Of a stretch of 64,000 nucleotides of DNA, positions 11,571-21,289 are shown one piece after another. The translations under genes were made by a program, and so were the position numbers. Each line of letters opens with the position of its first letter. Position 1 is the stretch's first letter. The notes below the pieces were generated by a model. That model ran no database searches. It worked only from the letters and a program-made list of their open reading frames with translations, and had not been told where the DNA came from. Source of the DNA: Lunularia cruciata (Eukaryota; Streptophyta; Marchantiopsida; Lunulariales; Lunulariaceae); assembly GCA_948567375.1 (NCBI GenBank), contig OX419759.1:40773493-40837492 (forward strand), given 5' to 3'.

Positions 11571-12390
11571 CATGGAGGACAAGGTGGTAGAGGATCTACA
11601 CCTAGTAGAAGTGCAGTACGTACCCTTACTTCTAATACAACTATGGCTACTTGGATTGAGCAGTTGGAGCAGAGATTGGCTAGTATGGCCATTACTCAAA
11701 GGAGATCAAATTTGGGTGCTGAGGCTTCCACCTCATATGCTGGTGATAGAGATGCTTTGGACTTCATGTGCAGAGCAACACAAGTGGATGCATCTATAGT
11801 AGTGACTAGGAGTGCAGTATGTGCTCTAGAGCCTAGAGGAGCATTAGTGGAGTTAGACCCATAGAGAGGAGAGGTTGGGAGACATGTCAAACTTCCCTAG
11901 TCTTTCATGCTATTTGAGGCATTGTAGGTGACATCCATGGATCCTAGACATCCCAATGCAGGTATATAGGTGGTGATGGGGTGCATGGTGGACTACCTAC
12001 TAGTCAACCACTTGCTACTACACAGACTAAGTCGAGCATGATAGTGGAGGTGGCTCAACTGATTATGCGGTGCCCTTTGTTTTTAGCTAATGACATGTTT
12101 AGATTGGGAGTTGACCCAACCCCAATGTTCTAGTTGGCTACCACACTTTGTGAGAGTAGGGATGATGCAGTTCCTACTAATAGAGCAGAGGTGGGAGCTG
12201 ACTTGGTTGAGGAGCATGGGATCAGTTCAGCAACCAGTGGTTTATGGTAGGCATCAACGGCTTGATTGGAGGAGTTGCCAGCTAGACCAGCCTTTGAGAG
12301 AGCACGGTTCACACCTGGTGTTGTCCTATTGGATAACTAGAGGGGGATTTTCGCTTGGTGGGACCTTTAGGGAAGGTCTATACACCACAA

Positions 12391-12500
12391 AGAGTCTTGT
12401 TAGACTTTGGTGCGCAACCTCTTATGTTGGAGAAGGCTATAGTAGTAGGTCTAGAGTTACAAAAGACTGATGTGGAGAGGTATCTATTTCAGATCCAAAC
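12391..12500 (+). pseudogene. Retropepsin-like protease remnant of element C
   Basis: The frame reads VLLDFGAQPLML at 12394-12429. It matches the active-site loop of retroviral-type aspartic proteases, where Asp-Thr/Ser-Gly-Ala is expected. Here the central residue is Phe, so the site is altered although Asp (12403-12405) is kept. The matching place in D reads Asp-Ser-Ser-Ala. It lies between gag and the methyltransferase. The flanks 11870-12390 and 12500-13090 are coding-like but unassigned. Confidence 0.6.
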
Positions 12501-13094
12501 ATCTCTAGGTGGTGGTTTGATATAGTACATCACACATGGGAAACTTGTTATCCAGGTTCAGCTTGGTCATCCAAACTAATAGCTCGGTGGTGAGAGCTCA
12601 AGCTATTGCGACAATAGGTGAGTCATACGATGTGCTAGTTGGGGGAGCAATGTTATATCCCATGGGTTTTAGTATTGACTATTGGGAGGAGACAGCCTCC
12701 TATAGACCAGGTTGGTAGTCTAGTGAGGGAAGAGTATGTCGCCTACCAGTACACTTTAGTAGTGGCAATCTTGGCTCACTATACTCCGAGACCATGGCAA
12801 CATCAGTTTCAACTTTCAGTGGTGCACTTACTTGGCCTGGTGATTTATTGGAGAGGAATGCCCATGCAGAGGATACTCTAATACCAGAAGAGATCACTTG
12901 GATTTAGAGTACAAGTGGGATTGTTCTATGGTGGAGTTCAAAGGAGGCATTGCAGCAGCATGGAGATTGGTTGGTGCAACAAGCTTGGAGTGGAGCCTTT
13001 GTACCACCAAGAGATGAGTGTGAGGATGAGCCTCCAAATTTGATTACCTTGATACCTATGGATACCACACTCATTGCTTGTCAGTATCCAATAG

Positions 13095-14045
13095 AGGGAG
13101 TATGTCTATTGGAGTTGTTTGGTGGGTTTAGCACCGGACTAGTTGTGGTCCTACAAATACCTATACAAGTACAAAGGTACTTGTATGTGGAGAGAGATGA
13201 GACTCCTAGGCGAGTCTCTCTACATCATGTGGCACACTTGGCCTACCGGTATCTTGAGTTACTACTGATGTCAGCAGTCAAAGGTTACTAGAAGGCCTTA
13301 CCAACAAACATTTCCTTATTGGGATGCAGGGAGAGATTTGGAGATCTGGAGAGACATGGACCTATTCACTTGGTGATTTCAGGATGGCCATGTTAGGGAC
13401 ATACATGTGTTGGTCAAGGTTTGGATCTTCATGATCCTTGGTGTGTTTTGGGAGATGTTACGGATACTAAAATATCTACAGGTTCACCATTCCGTTTCTC
13501 CCGCTTGCCTTTTAGAGAATGTTCCTTTGATGGGTGATTCTAGCACCAGAGTGGTGATGAGTACAAATCAGGTCTATTCTTGGATGGGACCTATTGTATT
13601 GTTAGATGCAGCCAGAGTGGGATCATGGGCTCATCATCTTCATCCTTGGTAGAGAAACTTCTTACCGAGAGAGGTTCTACAACGTGCTTATGATGGGATT
13701 TAGTGACTAGACCACATCTTTGTTGATGACATCTTGGATGTGGGCTGTCAGTCTCAGATGGTGGTAGTGGTTGATAGGTCACCGATGGTAGTGGTGAACC
13801 TAGTTGGACAACCTAGAGCCGCTTTTCCCACACTTATGAGTTTCCCAAGCTCTCATGCTTTTCAAGAAGGAGGACATGGACTTGTTTGGGACTCACAATT
13901 ACTGTAATTCGTGGAGCACAATGCCAATGAGAGAGAGCGGGCAATGGGTTTTTGCACTAGTATTACCGTTGTTCTAGCAGTATTACGGGCATCCAAGCGT
14001 CAGGTGTTAGGTTAGGCTATGGTCTTGAACCGTTTAACCTAGATT
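13095..14045 (+). pseudogene. Cytosine-C5 DNA methyltransferase domain of element C
   Basis: The domain spans about 315 codons. Motif I, binding S-adenosylmethionine, is LLELFGGFSTG at 13106-13138, followed by a conserved acidic stretch (YLYVERDE). Motif IV, with the catalytic Cys, is GWPC at 13382-13393; the next codon, which should be Gln, is TAG. Motif VI is LLENVPLMGD near 13509-13538. Motif VIII lies near 13605-13650, but its two arginines are lost (AHHLHP). C-terminal motifs are ERERAMGF (near 13928-13951) and an LGxAMxLN motif X (near 14008-14030). Motifs I and IV share a frame; motif VI is shifted by one. Related to DNMT-type enzymes that transfer methyl groups to cytosine. It sits between protease and RT, is inactive as it stands, and recurs in element D. 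Confidence 0.88.
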
Positions 14046-14498
14046 GTGAGCCTTGGTTTGGCAGACCACCGTAGGATGCGCTTGATAGGCATCACCACTC
14101 AAACACTTGTGAGCCCTATGCCTATTGAGACAATTCAAGCACATGTTAGGAGCAATGGACCGAGTGGACATGGTATTCTTGGGACACAACCAGTAGCTAC
14201 TAGGGAGAGTGGTCTACTTGGAGTCCATCCAAGTGAGCATGTGTTACTTGGATTACACCCTTGGTCCACTGGGGATGCAACTAGAGGATGTGTAGAGCTT
14301 GCAGCCAAAGTGGAGGGAGTTTTTCACACAAAGGTTGGGACCTCTAGTGGTCGAGGGCATGACACTATTGCTCCCAAGGGTCCAGTGTAGCAGCCAGTCA
14401 GTACATCTTCCAATCCTACAATAGTTATAGAGGATACTTGGGAGCTCAATCTTGGACCCAAGCTTACTAGAGAGTAAAGATAGAGGGTTTGGAGGTTC
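14046..14498 (+). pseudogene. Linker between methyltransferase and RT in element C
   Basis: An open frame of 114 codons (14046-14390) has a short internal repeat, LLGVHPSEH followed by LLGLHPWST, and no recognised domain. Element D has the same linker with a small expansion (near 31808-31993 and 32040-32135). It is probably an unstructured spacer of the polyprotein. Confidence 0.5.
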
Positions 14499-15890
14499 TT
14501 GAGGAGCTACACGAGTTGTTTTGACTTTAGTATGAAGGATTTGGGTGCTCTAAAGGGACTTGGTATACGGATTGAGATGACTAGCGATGCACTAGTTTTC
14601 TGCCTTCCTTATTGCTATTGTGGTATGGAGAGGATATTGATTGAGAGCCGGAGTAGAGACCTTTTTGAGGCTGGTTTGGTAGATATCTCACATGGAGAGT
14701 ATGCATCAACTACAATGATGATATCCAAGAAGGATATGCATGGCAACTACACAGATAGGCTGATGTATGGAGATTATATCTTATTGACCAATAGACTAGG
14801 GCTGATCGATATGCCATGCCTACATCGGAGGAGATTTTTGATGCAATTGGGCATGCAAAGATCTTCAATACTTTGGATCTTTGAGCGGGATATCATCAAT
14901 TTTTGATCAAGGAGGAGGATAAGTCCAAGACAACATTTTGGGCTATTGATCCTCACAACAAGGATATGTTATATCAGTGGAGGTTCTTACCATTTGGGTT
15001 AAAGAATGCTCTTGTTGAGTTCTTGAGGGTCAAGGATAGGATCCTAGCTAGATTAGATTTTACTTGGTGCTATATTGATGACATTTTAGTCTATAGCACT
15101 AATAAGGAGGAGCATGAGAGACAGTTGTTGGAGGTGTTTGAGAGATTGAGATCTCATGGACTCAAATTACATCTTAGAAAGTGTAGGTTCTTCTACGAGC
15201 AGGTTGAGTATTTGGGTTACACTATCTACTCCGGAGGACTTGGTGCTCAATAGACCAAGGTGGAGGCTATTGCATGTATTACTTGGCCTACAAATGTGAG
15301 TAGAGTGTGAGCATTCCTTGGGTTGGAAATATTCTATCGCCATTATACAGGAGGATTTAGTGCCATTGCCAAGGACTTGATGAAGCTGACCAAGCTTACA
15401 CAAGAGTGGTGTTGGAGAGATGAGCAAGAGAGAGCTTTTGTAGAGCTCAAGGAGAGGTTGACATCTTCTTGTATTTTGAGGAGACCAATCAGAGGATGAC
15501 CATTCCAAGTTCATATGGATTGGAGTATGTTGGGGCTTCAAGCAATGCTGACTCAACATGATGATGAGGGGAAGGAGTTTGTGCTGGCCTATGCTAGTCG
15601 CTCCAAAAATTCAGCGGAGGCAAAGTATAGTTCATATGAGGGAGAGTGCTTGGTGGAGTTTGGGAAATAGCACATTTCTGATGTTACCTATTTGGTAACC
15701 CCTTCATTCTCATCATTGATCATAAGCTGCTGAAGTGATTGATGAAGCCCGACAAGCTTTCAAGGAAGCTTGCACAATGGGCTCTGATTTTACAAGAATA
15801 TGATTTCACAATTGTTCATAGACGTGGAGTGGTGAACCATGATGCAGATGGATTGAGTAGAAACCCATGTCCTAGCTAATAGGATCAGAC
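14499..15890 (+). pseudogene. pol: Reverse transcriptase and RNase H of element C
   Basis: Frames 14499-14906 and 14903-15253 cover the RT palm. Visible are the DRLMYGDY segment, LPFGLKNA (14988-15011) and the catalytic YIDD box at 15071-15082 with both aspartates kept. The primer grip and connection follow (FLGLEIFYRHY near 15313-15345). RNase H is seen from about 15510: an Asp-Trp-Ser start, the ASRSKNSAEAKYSSYEGEC segment (15592-15650), then a stretch ending DADGLSRNP near 15842-15868. A TAG lies at 15250-15252 and the frame breaks several times. In the polyprotein it would copy the element RNA and degrade the hybrid. Confidence 0.85.
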
Positions 15891-16139
15891 CAAAGCACGT
15901 TGGCATGGTAAGACAAATGAGGAGATGATGCCAAGTTGGCATGCATCGGCCTTTTTATGTACATCTTTTGAGGCTTTGGTGGTATCTCTCTCAACACATA
16001 TAAGAGGAGTTATTGAGGTCACAGATCTAGAGAGTGAAGATATTGGTACAGTTTAGCAAGACATTCATGGTGACATCTTAGTGATGGACTATCTTTGAAC
16101 TAGTGTTTTGGGTGGCACAATTGGGACCAAGGAGAGAGA

Positions 16140-17100
16140 TCGTGTCCTTCAGCAAGCTTGACGATTCAGATTGGAGGGCAGACACCTTTTGCGTGTATGG
16201 AAGGATGGTAGAGTGCGAGTAGTACCACTTCCATCTTAGAGACTATAGTTGGTCCGTCATGCTCATGAGGAGCTAGGACATTTTGGAGTAAAGCATACAT
16301 ATAGCTTACTCTAGAGTCATTATTTGTGGCACGATATGCCGATTGAGGTACAAGAGTTTGTTGCTAGATGTGTGGTTTGTGACCAAGTTAGAGCATCATT
16401 CAATGCTCCTATACCACAATTACACCCATTACTTATCATGGGATTGGGTACCGTTGGAGTTTGGACTTTGTTGGACCTTTATTGTTGACTGTGAGACATC
16501 ATCGGTATGTTTTGGTGATGGCGGAGCACCTCTCCAAGTGGATTGATTTTGTGACACTTCCTAACAAGTCTACTAAAGGGACAATTTACTCATTCCTTGA
16601 TCGAGTTCTTAGTCATTTTGATGCACTAGTTGAGGTTTTGACTGATCAAGGTATAGAGTTCTTGTGGGAGTTTCAGGTCTTGTGTAACAAGGCTATGATT
16701 GATCATTGTACTACATCCCGAGATCACCATGAGGCAGATGGCTTAGCAAAGAGAGTGGTTCAGATGGTGAAGAGAGGATTGTGAAAGTATGGTTTGCACA
16801 TAGGCCACTTGGGAGATTGGGATCTCAAATTACCTTGGTTGGCCATGGGCTATCAGTTTAGCCGGCAAGTCTCCTTAGCATCCTCCTCTCCCTACTTTCT
16901 ACTCTATGGACAAGATCTAGTTTTACCTGCAGCCATTCGTCAAGATGTAATTGTAGTCTTGGACTTGGATGATCTAGATGTAGCGGTGAGCGCATGTTCT
17001 CAATGGGCAGAGATCTTTTGGAGAGTGATGCCGATGGCCTTTGAGAACTTGGCAATTGCTCAGTATAGGGATACCTTACATTATGCTACTATTTGAGGAG
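16140..17100 (+). pseudogene. Integrase of element C
   Basis: The zinc-binding N-terminal domain is visible as His near 16258, a GHFGVKHTY segment, and CVVC at 16369-16380. The catalytic core is the open frame 16461-16784: first Asp at 16464, second Asp in TDQGIEF at 16644, but the third acidic residue is Lys (AAG at 16749-16751), so the DDE triad is broken. The fragment 16794-17096 continues the core's C-terminal part (YFLLYGQDLVLP). Its role would be to join element DNA to the host genome. Confidence 0.8.
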
Positions 17101-17500
17101 GAGGTTACAGATACTCAATCCGTCAATTTCATCCAAGTGACTATGTATATCTACAACAGACAACACTGACAACACTTGATGTTTTGATAGGCTGCACTAT
17201 CTTGAGAGTGTGTAAGGTTTGGCTATCTGGAGTCCTTGTGTTAGAAGGACGTGATGGTGTTGTTTGGAAGGATCATGTGCGCAATTGTGCACCATGTCAC
17301 CTCCCAAACATTGATTGTATTATGGATCCAAGCTTGGCACTTGTACGTGCAAGCTTGAAGCGTATGTTATGTGGCTCTTCTGGTGGAGCTACTACTATTT
17401 TAGTATGTAATAGTTGCTTGAGAGGATGGCATATGGCATGTATGACTCCTCCACTTGCGGTGGTTCCTTAGGGATAGTGGCTATTTCCAAGATGTACTTG
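17101..17500 (+). pseudogene. Integrase tail with PHD finger of element C
   Basis: After the integrase core, the frame from 17184 has a beta-rich tail (LRVCKVWLSGVLVLEGRDG), a NCAPCHLPNID segment, and then a PHD finger at 17361-17495. The C4HC3 pattern reads: first Cys position Arg (CGT), second Cys, eleven residues, VCNSC, four residues to His in GWH, two to Cys, then TPPLAVVP, Trp, and a final pair in which one Cys is Phe and the last is Cys. Two TAG codons interrupt near 17469 and 17475. PHD fingers bind histone tails; here it could guide integration to a chromatin state. The GWH..C and PPL..VP marks are diagnostic. Confidence 0.75.
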
Positions 17501-17670
17501 ACCTATAGCTAGTTCATCCTTTATATGGTATAGATTGCAGACAGGCAAGTTAGGATAGAGCTCAATAGCATCCAGCCTCCTGATCTTTGCCCATCATAGG
17601 GCATACCATATACTTGGAGTAGATGGCTATCTAGAGTTAGAGGGACCTGACCGCCAGCTAGGAGGGCTAG
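17501..17670 (+). other. 3' untranslated region of element C
   Basis: Coding-like sequence continues weakly to about 17670 but no domain is recognised. A purine-rich AGCTAGGAGGGCTAG near 17655-17670 is the only polypurine-tract candidate, and it is not adjacent to a TGTCAC LTR start. Confidence 0.4.
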
Positions 17671-18884
17671 CAATTGTTGCACTTTAGAGTCTATGTATGA
17701 CTTCTGTGTGAGTTATATGTATATGGTGTATGATGTTGACAATGATGTATGTTGTATAGTGATGTATATACACATGATAGTTGTCACACTATTTGTAGTG
17801 TCATATCTAGATTGCTTGAACATTGGAGTTGCAATGATAGTAGTCTAAGGTATTTTAATAGTCACTTATAGACTACTTTCTGATGGTCAGATTTTGTGTT
17901 TGGAGTATTGACTTCATGGTGGGGCCCATCGTCACTTTGCACCATTTGTAGCATTGAGTGTGCCATCAGCGGGACTGTTAGGGTTCCAGACCTAGCTCAA
18001 GTCCAAGGGTATACTTTTGAAGTGCAGCTCTAGAGAGTTCACTTCTCTGATGTTGAGCCTTCAAGTTCTCGGCTATGGTGGACAGTGGCCAGTGAGTGTC
18101 ACCTGGATTCTTTTAGCTAGAGTGGGTGTGGCTTGACTATGATCAATGCCCAATTGTTGGTTGTTTAAAGAGTGATAGATCAAGTACTAATTTGAGTTGA
18201 GTTGATTTGAGAGTTGTAAACAATTTGATTATTGTGGCACTTTAGAGTCTATGTATGACTTCTATGTGAGTTATGTGTCTATGGTGTATGATGTTGACAA
18301 CAATGTATGTTGTGTAGCAATGTATATATGCACGATAGTTGTCACGCCATTTGTAGTGTCACATCTAGATTGCTCGGACATTGGAGTTGCAATGATAGTA
18401 GTCAGAGGTATTTCAACAATCACTTACAGACTACTTTTTGACGGTCAGATTTTTTGTTTGGGGTATTGACTTCATGGTGGAGCCCATCGTCACTTTGCAC
18501 CGTTTGCAAAATTGAGTGTGCCATCAGTGGGACCGTTAGGGTTCCAGACCTAGCTCAAGTCCAAGGGTATACTTTTGAAGTGCAAAGAGCTCACTTCTCT
18601 AAATGTTGGCCTTTGAGTTCCTGGTTATGTTGGATAGAGGCCGGCAAGTGTCACTTGGATTCTCTTAGCTAGAGTGGGTGTGGCTTGACTATAATCAGTG
18701 CCCAATTGTTGGTAGTTTATAGAGTGATAAATCAAGTAGTGATAGATCAAGTTGAGTTGAGTTGAGTTGATTTGAGAGTTGTAAACAATCTGATTATTGT
18801 GACACCTTAGAATCTATGTATGAATTCTATGTGAGTTTTGTGTCTATGGTGAATGATGTTGATAGCGATGTATATACACACAAC
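17671..18884 (+). repeat. Tandem LTR copies at the 3' end of element C
   Basis: A roughly 110-base segment (CACTTTAGAGTCTATG and following) at 17671-17781 is followed by an LTR copy plus the same segment (17782-18339), then a second LTR copy plus a shorter version (18340-18884). The target duplication AAAGA follows directly, so the true 3' edge lies after the extra segment, not after the LTR end seen at the 5' side. The 5' LTR lacks the extra segment. LTR copies start TGTCAC and the LTR part ends near GTGGCA or GTGACA. Confidence 0.75.
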
Positions 18885-18889
18885 AAAGA
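18885..18889. other. Target site duplication of element C, right copy
   Basis: AAAGA, identical to 8626-8630, followed by the continuation of the host tandem repeat (AGATGGG). Confidence 0.8.
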
Positions 18890-19110
18890 AGATGGGTTAG
18901 AAAAAAAGGGTTTTAACTTAGAGATATGAATACAAGGTGGTTCTTCATGTGACTAGGAAGAGCAAGTTTGTGAGTGATGGGAGAAATTATTTGAGGAATA
19001 GCAAAGGTCTAATCTAATTAGGCACAAGTTTACAAACTTGGGTGTCAAGAGGAAGATGAAGGTTACTAGAGGAGAGCATAAACTTATCACCTAACTAGAA
19101 GGTGAGATCA
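18890..19110 (+). pseudogene. Conserved frame antisense to element A, second part
   Basis: It continues the sequence interrupted by element C and closely matches 8414-8600 (the other tandem unit). It also matches, reverse complemented, about 28980-29180 in fragment F: the readings FHVAWKCKFIGKTRND there and LHVTRKSKFVSDGRN here align. It is antisense to element A. The product is unrecognised and frames contain stops. Confidence 0.4.
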
Positions 19111-19259
19111 CAATGGTATTGATTGGCACATTATATTTTTTAGTTTTGATCAAGTGTTGGATTCTCTCATGTCTTTCTTAATTATAGGCAAGATCCACAT
19201 GTTCTTTATTCTCTTCTTGCTCCAATACCATCTCATATCCCTCATACTTCCACCTTCTT
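19111..19259. other. 3' region of element A without integrase
   Basis: The stretch 19150-19240 resembles 28780-28870 in the same orientation. No integrase motif is found on either strand, so the integrase appears deleted from element A. Confidence 0.4.
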
Positions 19260-20148
19260 GTCCACAATATCTAAGTCATACAAGTCGTAGCTCTCTTAAA
19301 GAGTGAACATAGACATGGTTCTTGCAAAATAGAAGGCCCTCCTTGAAAGAATAGGTTTCATATGTCTTGTCATGTGTTATAGCCAACTTTTCAAAAGATG
19401 CAAGAAGGGATTTTGTTGTAGAGTGGTCTTGAACTCTATATGTACCTTTGAGTCTGTTGACACAATGGTGATTGTTGCTATTAGGGAAGAATCAACAAGA
19501 ATTTTCAAATCAGGTCATGATGATAGAGTATTGGAGATAACATCAAACTTCTTGGGTTTGTACTTTGTTTTGATATCAAAAAAATTTAGTTGTTTCTCCC
19601 ATCAATAATGCTGACTCTTCATGTGTTCCAAATCTAAGGTCTCCACCAAGAGTTTATGATCAATTCACATGATCACTTGTTTCCCAAAAGGTAATGTATC
19701 CAAACCTTTGTTGCATGTACAATTGCAAGTTGTTCTAGATCTTGGATGGAATTAAAAAATTTGTTGCATTGAGTCATTGAGATACAAAGGCAATGGGTTG
19801 CAATACATCTCAAAATCCTTGTTGCAATATGACTCCAATTGCAAAGTTAGAAACATCAAAATCAACCACACAAGATAGTTGAGGACACTATGGTTGGAGA
19901 ATGGTTTGTGAAGCCACCATATCCTTTAGATTTTAGAATGCTTCTCCTTGCTTGGTGGTCCACTCAAACTTTATTATTTTTCCCAACAGATCAGTCAACA
20001 TTATGGCCACATGGAAAAATAGTGGATGTATCACCAATAAAAACTTGTAAATCAATAAATACCTTAACTTCTATGGTATTTTTAGGAGTAGGCCAATCAA
20101 TAATGGCCTTGATTTTCTCTTATTCCATCTTGATCTCCTTTGCTAAGA
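19260..20148 (-). pseudogene. RT connection and RNase H of element A
   Basis: On the minus strand from 20148 down: KIKAIIDWPTPKNTIEV, then a weak connection domain, a KFEWT-like segment near 19955, and the RNase H core (SNFAIG near 19855, LEQLAIVHATKVWIHYLLG near 19740-19685). Then come the tail FFDIKTKYKPKKFDVISNTLS (near 19580-19520) and the start of the integrase lead-in (GLLF near 19340). Scattered stops and frameshifts. It joins directly to the RT at 25541-25545 once element B is removed. Confidence 0.75.
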
Positions 20149-20153
20149 CTTTA
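20149..20153. other. Target site duplication of element B, left copy
   Basis: CTTTA, matching CCTTA at 25541-25545 in four of five positions. The host reading frame of element A continues when one copy and element B are removed. Confidence 0.6.
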
Positions 20154-20750
20154 TGTAATACCAACAGCTGAATATATTATCTAGAGATGGAAATTGGCTT
20201 AGCAATATTTGGAAGAATGTTATATATGATGGACTAAGTAGATTAAATAGAGGTGTCACCAAAAGAGTACTTGGACTAATAGAGCAAAAGTTGAAAATAT
20301 CATGAAAACTTCATAGCCAATTTCAGAGCCTAAACGGATGATTAGGCCTTGAATATAGAAATATTTCTCTTCCTTTGGTAGGAAAAAGGCTTTCTTTCTT
20401 CTCCACACTATTTATCTCATTCAGAGCTTTCCAATTGTACCTCATCCATGTGATTCTAAGCTTCTTACAAGAAGATTCTCCAAATATTTCCTTTGGTCAA
20501 ACTTATTTGACCAATTAGATAGGACAAGGACAAGGGCAAACATGTCACCCATCCATATAACTAATCAAAGTGTGGAGCTCACTAACATATCACCAATCTA
20601 TATATCTGATCCAAGGGTAGAGTTTCCTTTGATACAATCTACTTTGCTATATAATAAAGACAAGGTGCTCCCTTGAGGCATTGAAGTATTGAGAGTTGAA
20701 GTTTTGCGTTTTTGCTCTTGTGGGAGTTATTTTATCCTTAAAATATTATA
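20154..20750 (+). repeat. 5' LTR of element B
   Basis: It begins TGTAATACCAACAGC and runs to just before the primer site. It is 597 bases long, the same as the 5' LTR of G. A TATA-like CTATATAATAAAGAC near 20649 is conserved in G (near 54388) and is the probable promoter, with transcription starting in the GGTGCTCC region beyond it. Confidence 0.8.
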
Positions 20751-20767
20751 ATGGTATCAAAGTAGGT
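20751..20767 (+). other. Primer binding site of element B
   Basis: TGGTATCAAAGTAGG matches the plant initiator Met tRNA complement (TGGTATCAGAGC) in its first eight bases. G has AGTATCAGAGC in the same place. Confidence 0.7.
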
Positions 20768-21289
20768 GTTTTAATCCAAGAGATTGGATCATACCTCTTG
20801 GAAGAACACATGCTATTGAGTAATTCTAAGATGAGAAAATATAGTGCAATTAATAGATTATGGATATTTTAGAGAGAGGATAGGATAGAGGCTCTTTGAG
20901 GACAAATTTTTGCCCTCTTTTTTCCATTCTTGAATGTGTTCTACATCAAGATCAAGTACATCTAGTTTTTGCAAGTGAAAGTACATCTTTTTTATCATCT
21001 TGGTCATTCTACCTATGGTGATATATAATAAAGAGTGAGATGTGACAATCTACATTTTTTTTATGCAATAGATCTAAATATACCAAATGCTTTCTCTATC
21101 AACACTCAAGTGGAAATCCATTATGTGGTTAGACCAAAAGTGATGTTTAGGGATTTGTAATCCATAATTTTGGTGAGAAATATTATGAAAAAGTGATAGA
21201 ATTTGAGATCATAATAGTAGCTCTTATAGTCTATATGCCCTCTCAAGTGATTATATTAACCCTCTACTGAAGTAGGAAGTAGCAATTGA

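Larger units (their letters stand above)
8631..18884 (+). mobile_element. Element C: gypsy retrotransposon with DNA methyltransferase and PHD finger
   Basis: Order on the plus strand: 5' LTR, leader, gag with two zinc knuckles, protease, cytosine-C5 DNA methyltransferase, linker, RT, RNase H, integrase, PHD finger, and tandem LTR copies. RT precedes integrase, so it is Ty3/gypsy. It lies inside element A with a 5-bp target duplication. All domains carry stops (many TAG) and some frameshifts. The methyltransferase is in the same place and strand in relative D, so it belongs to the element and is not a host gene. Length is about 10.25 kb. Confidence 0.85.

Noticed and set aside
13095-14045. The methyltransferase as a host gene (chromomethylase or DNMT2) invaded by an element
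   Set aside because: It lies between protease and RT on the element strand in both C and D, with homologous linkers on either side. It also lacks BAH or chromo segments.
16461-16784. An active integrase in C because its core frame is open
   Set aside because: The third catalytic acid is Lys, and neighbouring domains are interrupted.
8631-17500. TAG read as glutamine (altered genetic code)
   Set aside because: TAA and TGA stops and frameshifts also occur in the same frames, and catalytic residues are lost as well; decay explains it better.
17671-18884. A satellite array or CRISPR-like repeat
   Set aside because: The repeated units are LTR copies of element C, bounded by its target duplication.
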